From positions 49,616-113,615 of the forward strand of contig MNYM01000050.1 in the NCBI GenBank assembly GCA_001873065.1: a stretch of 64,000 nt of DNA, read 5' to 3'. This stretch comes from Flavobacteriaceae bacterium CG2_30_31_66. GTDB lineage: Bacteria; Bacteroidota; Bacteroidia; Flavobacteriales; Flavobacteriaceae. Made by a program: the position numbers and the translations under genes. A model generated the notes under the pieces. That model was not told the DNA's origin and made no database searches. It saw nothing but the letters and a program-made list of their open reading frames with translations. Shown one piece after another: positions 50,490-58,448 of the stretch; position 1 is the stretch's first letter; the number at the start of each line of letters is the position of its first letter.

Positions 50490-51026
50490 CTATTTCATGA
50501 TTTCCTTCCAAGTGCCATTATAAGTAATGCTTGTTCTGTTACTACTATTGATAACAAAACAACACCTATTATTTGCAAATAATGTAATGAATATGTTGAT
50601 GATTTTATTTTTTAATTGCACAACATAATTTATTTGATATGTAGATTTTTGTTCTTTGAACTCAAATTTTGCTGTTTTTGAAACTCCTTCAAAATTGATT
50701 CCTGCATCAGCATTATAAGCAGTTGCAATTTGCAATTCTCCATAATATGGTAATGCAATTTGCAAACTATCATTTTGTACTTTGATATAATTTTGAATAT
50801 TGATCAAATTGATATTCGCCAAATTACTACCTGGTGGTAATAAATTTTCTAGTCCTTTTGTGTTTGCAAAAGCAACTGGTGTTGCTGAAGTTGCAGTAAT
50901 TTCGAAGTTCTTCTCATTCACCACTCTTTTAAAATTTTCAATTTCAGAAAGGGTTCCTGTGCTTTTACAATTATAAAAAAGCATTGCAATTGCTAAAATG
51001 AAAAATAATCTGAAATTTAAAAACAT
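50490..51026 (-). CDS. DUF4251-like lipoprotein
   Basis: Lipobox LFYNC; ...LPYYGELQIATAYNADAGINFEG... Confidence 0.7.
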   Translation of the reverse strand: MFLNFRLFFILAIAMLFYNCKSTGTLSEIENFKRVVNEKNFEITATSATPVAFANTKGLENLLPPGSNLANINLINIQNYIKVQNDSLQIALPYYGELQIATAYNADAGINFEGVSKTAKFEFKEQKSTYQINYVVQLKNKIINIFITLFANNRCCFVINSSNRTSITYNGTWKEIMK

Positions 51027-51121
51027 ATAAGATTGATTTATATAAATTTAAAATTACAAAATCTCACCAAGCTTTTTGATAAAAAAATTCTAATTTTTAT
51101 AGTTTTCATAGTATTTTGAAA

Positions 51122-51387
51122 ATGGAATTAGATAACCTCTATGAAGATGAATTTTGTATTTGTGTCAACAAACTCAATGATATGTTGGTGCTTAATACAA
51201 AAATTTCACGAAGCGTCAAACAAGAACTCTCCTTATTACAGTTTATTTTTGAGAAAACATTAGCCATCCTTTAATTGGTGACGGAAAATATGGTGATAAA
51301 AATAACGATGACATTTTTATTGAAAACTATGGTTGGTATTTCTTGTTTTTACACGCTGGAAAGTTGTCTTTTATTCATCCTTTTTAA
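51122..51387 (+). pseudogene. Remnant of TruC/RluA-family pseudouridine synthase
   Basis: MELDNLYEDEFCICVNKLNDMLVLNTKISRSVKQELSLLQ...| frameshift/deletion |HPLIGDGKYGDKNNDDIFIENYGWYFLFLHAGKLSFIHPF*. Confidence 0.8.
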
Positions 51388-51481
51388 TGAAAATAAAATT
51401 TAATTAAAAGCTTTATTTACTGATGATTGGAATTCTTTATTTAAACAATTTTCTTGGAAAAATACCTTGCAATAATTTTGA

Positions 51482-51661
51482 TTATTGCTCTATAGATTCC
51501 GCTTCAAAACCACTTAATTCTCCCTCCTCAAAATACACAGAAACCTCAATCGGATTGCAACAAACTTCACAATCTTCAATATAAGTTTGACTTGGTACGC
51601 TTTCATCTAAAATCATTGAAATTTCTTCCCAACAATATGGGCATTGAAAAAAATGTTCCAT
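51482..51661 (-). CDS. CPXCG-motif cysteine-rich small protein (59 aa)
   Basis: MEHFFQCPYCWEEISMILDESVPSQTYIEDCEVCCNPIEVSVYFEEGELSGFEAESIEQ; missing from ORF track. Confidence 0.85.
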   Translation of the reverse strand: MEHFFQCPYCWEEISMILDESVPSQTYIEDCEVCCNPIEVSVYFEEGELSGFEAESIEQ

Positions 51662-51683
51662 TTTTTTATTTTTTTTTGTAAAA

Positions 51684-53690
51684 TTAATAAAAATTCAATT
51701 CTTTAATTGCTTTTTCTACTTTCGATTTGCCTAAGTATTGTTGTTCTAAATCCGATTGAAAAGGAATGGGAGTTTCCATACTACCCACTCGTTTTATAGG
51801 TGCATCCAAAAATTCAAAACAATTTTCGGTAATCAATGCTGAAATATCACTCGCAATTCCACCAAACAATGAATCTTCATGGACAATCAAAACTTTTCCT
51901 GTTTTCATGACGGATTTAAAAATCATTGCTGTATCCAAAGGTTGCAAAGTTCGTAAATCAATCACATCAGCTTCAATCTCTGGTAGATTTCTTAAGGCTT
52001 CTAAAACCCAATGCACTGCCGCTCCATAACTGATAACACTCAAATTTTTTCCTTCTTTCAACAAATTGCCTTTTCCAATTTCTACATTAAAATATCCTTC
52101 TGAAACTTCTTGATAGACAGCTCTATACAATGCTTTGTGTTCAAAAAACAACACCGGATTTGGGTCATTAATTGCACTAATTAACAATCCTTTTGCGTCT
52201 TGTGGAAAAGCTGGATACACCACTTTTAAACCAGGTGTTTTGGTAAACCAAGCTTCATTTGTTTGACTGTGAAATGGCCCTGCACTTACGCCTGCGCCAC
52301 AAGGCATTCTCACAACAACATCTGCAATTTGTTGCCATCTGTAATGCGATTTTGCCAATAAATTTACAATCGGATTGAATCCAGAGCTCACAAAATCAGC
52401 AAATTGCATTTCAACAACAGCTTTCATGCCATTTACAGCCAATCCATAAGCCGCTGAAATTATGGCAGATTCACAAATTGGGGTATTTTTTACGCGTTCA
52501 TTTCCAAATTCGTTGACAAATCCTTCCGTGATTTTAAATGCACCACCATACTCAGCAATATCTTGTCCCATTAATATTAATTTTTCATACTGTTGCATGG
52601 ACAAACGCAGTCCATCAGAAATGGCATCAATAAAGCGAATATTCTTCTTGATTTCAGAAGGTACAATTGCATGAAATTCCTTTGATTTATAAACATCATT
52701 CAATTCATTTTCTGCATTTGGAATGATTTTTTCTTCTTCAAAAGCGATGTGTAAGTGTTCATTGATTTCTCTGGAAATAGCTTCTTTAAGTTCGATTTCC
52801 ATTGCATCAGTCAAAATTTGCTCACTTTTTAAAAAAGCTTCAAAATTTGAAGCAGGGTCTTTTGCCGCCCAAAAATCCATCAACTCTTGTGGTACATATT
52901 TAGTGCCACTTGCTTCCTCATGACCACGCATTCTGAACGTTTTGAATTCCAACAAAACAGGTCTTGGATTTGTTCGCAAGCTATTGGCCAATTCTTTCAC
53001 TTTTGTGAAAACATCAATAATATTATTGCCGTCAATAATATGACTCTCCATGCCATACCCAATGCCTTTGTCGGCAATATGTTCACAACTAAATTGCTCA
53101 GAAATGGGCGTTGATAAGCCATAACCATTGTTTTCAACACAAAATAATACAGGCAATTTCCAAACTGCAGCCAAGTTTAATGCTTCATGAAAATCACCTT
53201 CACTTGTGCCTCCTTCACCCGAAAAAACAGCGCAAACCTTATTATTTTTTTTCAATTTATCAGCAAGTGCAATTCCGTCAGCAATCCCCATTTGCGGGCC
53301 TAAATGAGAAATCATTCCAATAATATTGAATTCTTGAGTTCCAAAATGAAAACTTCTATCACGTCCTTTTGTGAATCCGTTCATTTTTCCTTGCCATTGA
53401 GAAAACAACCTAAAAAGTGGAATTTCTCTTGTTGTAAAAACACCTAAATTGCGATGCATTGGTAAAATATATTCATCTTTTTCAAGTGATGCAGTTACAC
53501 CTACAGCAATTGCCTCTTGTCCAATTCCTGAAAACCATTTTGAAATTTTGCCTTGTCTTAGCAAAATCAGCATCTTTTCTTCGATCAAACGAGGTTTTAA
53601 AAGTAATTTATATAAATGCAATAAGGTTTCATTGTTTAGGGAAGAATTTACAGCATATTCAATTTTTGGATTCATAAAGTAACGATTCAA
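51684..53690 (-). CDS. Fused alpha/beta E1 component of 2-oxoacid dehydrogenase
   Basis: E1-alpha ThDP motif (GEGGTSEGDFHEALNLAAVWKLPVLFCVENN) fused to E1-beta (GQDIAEYGGAF...HSQTNEAWF). Confidence 0.92.
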   Translation of the reverse strand: MNRYFMNPKIEYAVNSSLNNETLLHLYKLLLKPRLIEEKMLILLRQGKISKWFSGIGQEAIAVGVTASLEKDEYILPMHRNLGVFTTREIPLFRLFSQWQGKMNGFTKGRDRSFHFGTQEFNIIGMISHLGPQMGIADGIALADKLKKNNKVCAVFSGEGGTSEGDFHEALNLAAVWKLPVLFCVENNGYGLSTPISEQFSCEHIADKGIGYGMESHIIDGNNIIDVFTKVKELANSLRTNPRPVLLEFKTFRMRGHEEASGTKYVPQELMDFWAAKDPASNFEAFLKSEQILTDAMEIELKEAISREINEHLHIAFEEEKIIPNAENELNDVYKSKEFHAIVPSEIKKNIRFIDAISDGLRLSMQQYEKLILMGQDIAEYGGAFKITEGFVNEFGNERVKNTPICESAIISAAYGLAVNGMKAVVEMQFADFVSSGFNPIVNLLAKSHYRWQQIADVVVRMPCGAGVSAGPFHSQTNEAWFTKTPGLKVVYPAFPQDAKGLLISAINDPNPVLFFEHKALYRAVYQEVSEGYFNVEIGKGNLLKEGKNLSVISYGAAVHWVLEALRNLPEIEADVIDLRTLQPLDTAMIFKSVMKTGKVLIVHEDSLFGGIASDISALITENCFEFLDAPIKRVGSMETPIPFQSDLEQQYLGKSKVEKAIKELNFY

Positions 53691-53732
53691 TAGAAAACAA
53701 AACTACTCATAAAGACTATTATTGCATAAAAA

Positions 53733-53759
53733 AACCTTATCAATTTTAATGATAAGGTT
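53733..53759 (-). terminator. Intrinsic terminator of lrp-like gene
   Basis: Minus strand AACCTTATCA-TTAAAAT-TGATAAGGTTTTTTT. Confidence 0.75.
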
Positions 53760-53783
53760 GTTTATTATTTCAATTAAGAAATA

Positions 53784-54263
53784 TTACATTTCTTTAAAAA
53801 TTGCATGCATCATACGTTTTTTGTCATTCAAACTTTCTTCCAAAGCAATCATAGTTTCGGTTCTGTTTACACCAGGAATATCATCAATTCTATAAATTAC
53901 ATCTTTGGCATCATTGGTACCTTTTGCTCTCACTTTACAAAAAATATTATATTTCCCAGCGGTTACATAAGCTACTGTTACATTTGGGATTTTCTTTAAA
54001 TTTTCTATTACAGCCTGTGTCATCGAAGTTTTTTCTAAAAAAACGCCAACATGAGCAATAAACGAATACCCCATTTTCTCATAATTCAACGTGAGTGTTG
54101 AACCTTGAATAATCCCTTCATCTTCCATTTTTTTAACTCGAACATGAATTGTTCCCGCAGATACCAAAAGTTGTTTTGCTATATCAGTAAAAGGTGTTCT
54201 AGCATTTTCAATTAAGATATCTAGAATTTGATGATCTATTTCATCTAAAACAAATTTTTTCAT
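53784..54263 (-). CDS. Lrp/AsnC-family regulator
   Basis: LDEIDHQILDILIENARTPFTDIAKQLLVSAGTIHVRVKKMEDEGII. Confidence 0.95.
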   Translation of the reverse strand: MKKFVLDEIDHQILDILIENARTPFTDIAKQLLVSAGTIHVRVKKMEDEGIIQGSTLTLNYEKMGYSFIAHVGVFLEKTSMTQAVIENLKKIPNVTVAYVTAGKYNIFCKVRAKGTNDAKDVIYRIDDIPGVNRTETMIALEESLNDKKRMMHAIFKEM

Positions 54264-54338
54264 TTTTAGGTATTATTCAATTTATATCGCAAATTTATAA
54301 ATTAAATTTAATATAAAACAATGAAATATGAGAAAAGT

Positions 54339-55394
54339 TTAATTTATTTTGATTTCGAAAACGATTTCGTTAAGTCCAAACTTGGTTTTTAGGTATTCTC
54401 CTTTCACTTTTTCTAATTGAGAAACCAATTGATTGTCAATAATTTTATCAATATATTGGTATGCAACATCTTTTTTATTCTTTTCCCTGTGAATTACGTC
54501 AAAGAATATTTTTTCATTATTTGGAATGCCAAAATATGATTCGTAAGTATCAAATTTGTCATTTTTTGCAATATGAAATAGTCCCTGTAAAAGGGCGTAA
54601 AACGTAAATTCTCTTGAAAATTCCCGGTTATAATCATTTGGAAAATGACCAGATTCAATCAAAATGGTATTGTAACCCAATTTTTGAAAATTATCTCCTG
54701 TTGCTGTAGGATAAAATTCATCAGTGTATCTTCCCACGAAATTTGGAATGATTTGTTGCAACAAATCATTCATTGCGACAATCACATTCATAGTTTGAAT
54801 TCTTCCTTTTGTAATCGCTCTCGTAATTTCTTCAGATGGTGCTAAAAAAGAGATTGTTGCAGGATTTTTTGTACCCTCAACCCCAAAAATAGTTCGTTGA
54901 TCATGAAGATTAAAGCAAAATTGCGGTTTGAAATCCTCTAAAATTGCTCGTAATAAATTGCTTTCAACGGCAACTCTATCAACCGCATCTCTATTCAAAT
55001 CAATGTTGTTTGCGTTTACTCTTGTATAAACTTCAGCTCCATCAGGATTCAGCATTGGGATGAATAATAATGTGCAATTAACTAGGATATCTTTCAAAAT
55101 TGGCTCGTTGTTATTTGAAAAAAAATTGAACAAATCGAAAAGTGCCTTAGTGCCTGTACTTTCATTTCCATGCATTTGTGACCACAACAAAATTTTTTTT
55201 ACCCCAGTTCCAATTTTCAATTGCATGATTGGCTTTTGCAATTCAGAAAAACCCATCTGACGAATTTCAAAACTGTTTTTGTGCTTTTCAAAAAGCGGTT
55301 GAATATCTTTAAATGCAATCCACTTTCCAAAAAGAGTTGGTTCTTTATGTTGTTCGAAAATTGTTTTTATTGAAGTTGGTGATAAAATGCTCAT
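54339..55394 (-). CDS. M14-family zinc carboxypeptidase-like protein
   Basis: WSQMHGNESTGTKALFDLFNF (HxxE), FIPMLNPDGAEVYTRVNANNIDLNRD; likely start 55394 (MSILSPTS). Confidence 0.88.
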   Translation of the reverse strand: MSILSPTSIKTIFEQHKEPTLFGKWIAFKDIQPLFEKHKNSFEIRQMGFSELQKPIMQLKIGTGVKKILLWSQMHGNESTGTKALFDLFNFFSNNNEPILKDILVNCTLLFIPMLNPDGAEVYTRVNANNIDLNRDAVDRVAVESNLLRAILEDFKPQFCFNLHDQRTIFGVEGTKNPATISFLAPSEEITRAITKGRIQTMNVIVAMNDLLQQIIPNFVGRYTDEFYPTATGDNFQKLGYNTILIESGHFPNDYNREFSREFTFYALLQGLFHIAKNDKFDTYESYFGIPNNEKIFFDVIHREKNKKDVAYQYIDKIIDNQLVSQLEKVKGEYLKTKFGLNEIVFEIKIN

Positions 55395-55453
55395 TGTTGA
55401 AATTATTAGTTTCAGCAAAAATAATTGAATTTACATCAGTAAACAATTAAAAT

Positions 55454-55548
55454 TTTACAATTGTAAATTAATAAAATGTTACAATTGTAAACGTCATTTC
55501 AGATTACAGTTGTAACTTTTGTAAACAACAAAAATTTAGAATTGTAAA
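55454..55548. promoter_or_regulatory. Operator cluster: four TTACAATTGTAA-type palindromes
   Basis: TTTACAATTGTAAA 55454-55467; TTACAATTGTAA 55479-55490; TTACAGTTGTAA 55504-55515; TTTAGAATTGTAAA 55535-55548. Confidence 0.75.
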
Positions 55549-55686
55549 TTTTAAAAATAGCATATAAGATTATATTATGAAATAATTTTATTTTAAATAA
55601 ATAACAGTATATCAGTATTTTGTATAATTTATATAAAGTTATTATTGATATTAAATACCTAGCAAAAAACTTTCTTTAAGTTACTA

Positions 55687-55721
55687 TTTTGTGGTTTGAT
55701 TTATTTGATTTACATTTGTAA
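55687..55721 (+). promoter_or_regulatory. Promoter of XRE gene with overlapping operator
   Basis: TTTTG 55687-55691, 19-bp spacer, TACATTTG 55711-55718, inside TTACATTTGTAA 55710-55721. Confidence 0.7.
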
Positions 55722-55738
55722 TAGATAACCTATTTACA

Positions 55739-56089
55739 ATGCTAAACACTGACGAGTTTACAAATCGACTCAAAAAAATAATGGATTATTATGATTTATC
55801 TGCGGCTGTTTTTGCCGATAAAATAGGTGTTCAGCGTTCTAGCATCTCCCATTTATTATCTGGAAGAAACAAACCTAGTTTGGATTTTATTTTAAAAATA
55901 ACTTCTATTTTTAAGGAAGTTGATTTGTATTGGTTGATCAATGGAAAAGGTTCATTTCCTCAAAAAGTAGAGAGCTCCTCCTCTACTTCTACGCCAACTT
56001 TATTTCCAAGTAATGAAGTTTTAGGAAAAAAAATTCAACGAATTGTCGTTTTTTATTCTGACGGAACATTTGATGAATATTTAAAATGA
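55739..56089 (+). CDS. XRE-family HTH regulator
   Basis: FTNRLKKIMDYYDLSAAVFADKIGVQRSSISHLLSGRNKPSLDFILKI. Confidence 0.93.
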   Translation: MLNTDEFTNRLKKIMDYYDLSAAVFADKIGVQRSSISHLLSGRNKPSLDFILKITSIFKEVDLYWLINGKGSFPQKVESSSSTSTPTLFPSNEVLGKKIQRIVVFYSDGTFDEYLK

Positions 56090-56233
56090 TTTTATTTTAC
56101 TTTTTTTTTTCAAATCACAGTAAACATACAGCCAATTTTAGTTCAACTAAGGTATTTTTTTTGTAAGTTAATTTCCTTTTTAAATTTACTAACAAATATT
56201 AAAATTGAAAACCTAGAATTTTAATTTTTTAAT

Positions 56234-56743
56234 CTAAAAATATCGCTCTTTCAAAATATTTAAATGATGTATTTGATGTCCTGAACACAAAAATCCAATT
56301 GCTCTTACTGACATGTTTTTTTCTGAGCCTACCCCTATTCTTTTTAATGATTCTTCTGAAAAACTTTTGAAAAGCAAAATAGTTCCTTGTCTTACAATCG
56401 CCATTTCTGTTAATAAATCCGCCCAGTTTATTGTATTTGCATTCACATTTGCTACAAATAAATCTTGGTCAAAACCAGGTAAAGAAGTCTTATCATTTCT
56501 TGCAAAACACAATGCTCTATAACAAAAAACTCGCTCAGTATCAATGATGTGTTGCACCACTTCTTTCATGTTCCATTTTTCAGAAGCATACGCAAAATGT
56601 TGTTTTTCTTCTGAAATATTTTGCAAGGATTGCTGAAAATTTTCTTGGGCAATCATTAGATTTTCTACAATCGATTTTCCGTTTTTTTCAATTTGTTGAA
56701 TGTAGTTTTTATAGTAAGGTGCATATTCGTTTTCTGGAATCAT
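56234..56743 (-). CDS. DinB-family protein
   Basis: WNMKEVVQHIIDTERVFCYRAL, CSGHQIHHLNILKERY (His triad). Confidence 0.88.
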   Translation of the reverse strand: MIPENEYAPYYKNYIQQIEKNGKSIVENLMIAQENFQQSLQNISEEKQHFAYASEKWNMKEVVQHIIDTERVFCYRALCFARNDKTSLPGFDQDLFVANVNANTINWADLLTEMAIVRQGTILLFKSFSEESLKRIGVGSEKNMSVRAIGFLCSGHQIHHLNILKERYF

Positions 56744-56827
56744 GATTAGAAATGTTTATGTTATAATAACGAAAATACTAATTTTTTTTTTAATAAAATA
56801 GACACTATTTTTGTAATTAAAATCTTG

Positions 56828-56846
56828 TAAGGTTTAAAAAACCTTA
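56828..56846. repeat. Diverged AAGGTTT/AAACCTT palindrome
   Basis: TAAGGTTT-AAA-AAACCTTA. Confidence 0.5.
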
Positions 56847-56876
56847 TGGTTTTTATTCAAAAAAAAAAATATAAGA

Positions 56877-57371
56877 TTGATTTTCAAACTCGCTTCACGA
56901 ATCCAATTTTTAGTAACTTCCACCAACCAACATGGGGTACATTCGCCATTTGTATTTGATTTTGTTACCAAAGGATTGTATCAAAAATCAAAAAAAATAG
57001 CAATCAAAAATGATTTTTTATCAACACAAAATCTATCTAAAAAAGAAGAAAAAATCCTTTCAAAAATCTGTTATTATTTCAAAGTTGAACAAATTTTTAC
57101 AAATTACACAGAGTTAGAAAATGGTTTAGATAACAATTATAAATTATTATTTATCAATATTATAGAAAATTTTATCTTTGATAAAATAATGCTAAATTCT
57201 TCAAAATCATTTTTGGTTTTTCATGGCATTTATAAACATCCGAAAGCATATCAAAAATGGAAATTAATTTGTAAAAACAAGCAAGCCACCGTAACGATTG
57301 ATTTGTATTATTTCGGATTGATTTTCTTCAGAAAAGAGCAAGTTAAAGAACATTTTAAAATTCGAGTTTAA
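56877..57371 (+). CDS. Shortened relative of Bacteroidetes SAM-methyltransferase-like family
   Basis: TSTNQHGVHSPFVFDFVTKGLY N-terminus and VTIDLYYFGLIFFRKEQVKEHFKIRV C-terminus; no SAM-binding GxG motif visible. Confidence 0.55.
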   Translation: MIFKLASRIQFLVTSTNQHGVHSPFVFDFVTKGLYQKSKKIAIKNDFLSTQNLSKKEEKILSKICYYFKVEQIFTNYTELENGLDNNYKLLFINIIENFIFDKIMLNSSKSFLVFHGIYKHPKAYQKWKLICKNKQATVTIDLYYFGLIFFRKEQVKEHFKIRV

Positions 57372-57429
57372 CAGTTTTTTAGTATTCAATCTTTGTAACT
57401 TTACCGCTTTTAATTTTCAATAAAATCAA

Positions 57430-58002
57430 ATGAAAATATACACGAAAACTGGTGATGAAGGGACAACAGCACTTTTTGGAGGCACAAGAGTTCAGAAAAA
57501 CAATTTACGTATTGAAAGTTATGGCACTGTTGATGAACTCAATTCCTATATTGGTTTGATCAAAGACCAAGAAATCAGTGAAGAAATCAAACAATCTTTA
57601 TTGAAAATTCAGCATGATTTGTTCACTTTGGGTGCTATGTTAGCTACACCTCCCGAAAAAGAAACGCTAGCAAATGGCAATGATCGACTGAATATCCCAA
57701 AAATCGATGAAGAATCCATTCTTTTTTTGGAAAATGAAATTGATAAAATGGATGCTGAATTGTCTCAAATGACACATTTTATTTTGCCTGGTGGTCACGT
57801 TGCTGTGTCATTCTGTCACGTTGCAAGATGCGTTTGCAGACGTGCAGAACGCTTATCTGTGGCTCTGAACGAAGAAGAACAGCTAAATGGCGTTATTTTA
57901 AAATATTTAAATAGACTGTCTGACTACCTTTTTGTATTGGCACGAAAGTTGTCAAAAGACTTTTTAGTGCCGGAAATCAAATGGATTCCAAAGAAAATTT
58001 AG
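57430..58002 (+). CDS. Cob(I)yrinic acid a,c-diamide adenosyltransferase (PduO/MMAB type)
   Basis: MKIYTKTGDEGTTALFGGTRVQKNNLRIESYGTVDELNSYIG, CRRAERL. Confidence 0.95.
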   Translation: MKIYTKTGDEGTTALFGGTRVQKNNLRIESYGTVDELNSYIGLIKDQEISEEIKQSLLKIQHDLFTLGAMLATPPEKETLANGNDRLNIPKIDEESILFLENEIDKMDAELSQMTHFILPGGHVAVSFCHVARCVCRRAERLSVALNEEEQLNGVILKYLNRLSDYLFVLARKLSKDFLVPEIKWIPKKI

Positions 58003-58090
58003 CAAGGTTTTTTTTAATAATTATATTTCTTAAAAAGACTTGCCTAATTGAGTAAAAAAATTATTTTTGTAAAAAATTAAACAATAAGAA

Positions 58091-58312
58091 ATGTATTGGA
58101 CATTAGAATTAGCATCGTATTTAGCAGATGCCCCTTGGCCAGCAACCAAAGATGAATTGATTGACTATGCAATTAGAACTGGTGCGCCTCTTGAGGTTGT
58201 AGAAAACTTACAGGATATTGAAGATGAAGAAGAACCTTACGATTCTATCATTGAGATTTGGCCTGATTATCCTTCTGAAGAGGACTATCTTTGGAACGAG
58301 GATGAATATTAA
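58091..58312 (+). CDS. DUF2795 domain protein
   Basis: MYWTLELASYLADAPWPATKDELIDYAIRTGAPLEVVENL. Confidence 0.9.
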   Translation: MYWTLELASYLADAPWPATKDELIDYAIRTGAPLEVVENLQDIEDEEEPYDSIIEIWPDYPSEEDYLWNEDEY

Positions 58313-58324
58313 AATATAAAACAA

Positions 58325-58349
58325 AGTCTCTCAAGAGGCTTTTTTTTTG
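58325..58349 (+). terminator. Intrinsic terminator
   Basis: AGTCTC-TCAA-GAGGCT followed by T-run. Confidence 0.7.
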
Positions 58350-58448
58350 TTTCATGACACACTAGAAAAACTTTTTTTTCAAGATATTTTTATCTTGATA
58401 TATAACTATAAAATTTCAATTCTTTTTAATTGAACTAAAACACACACA

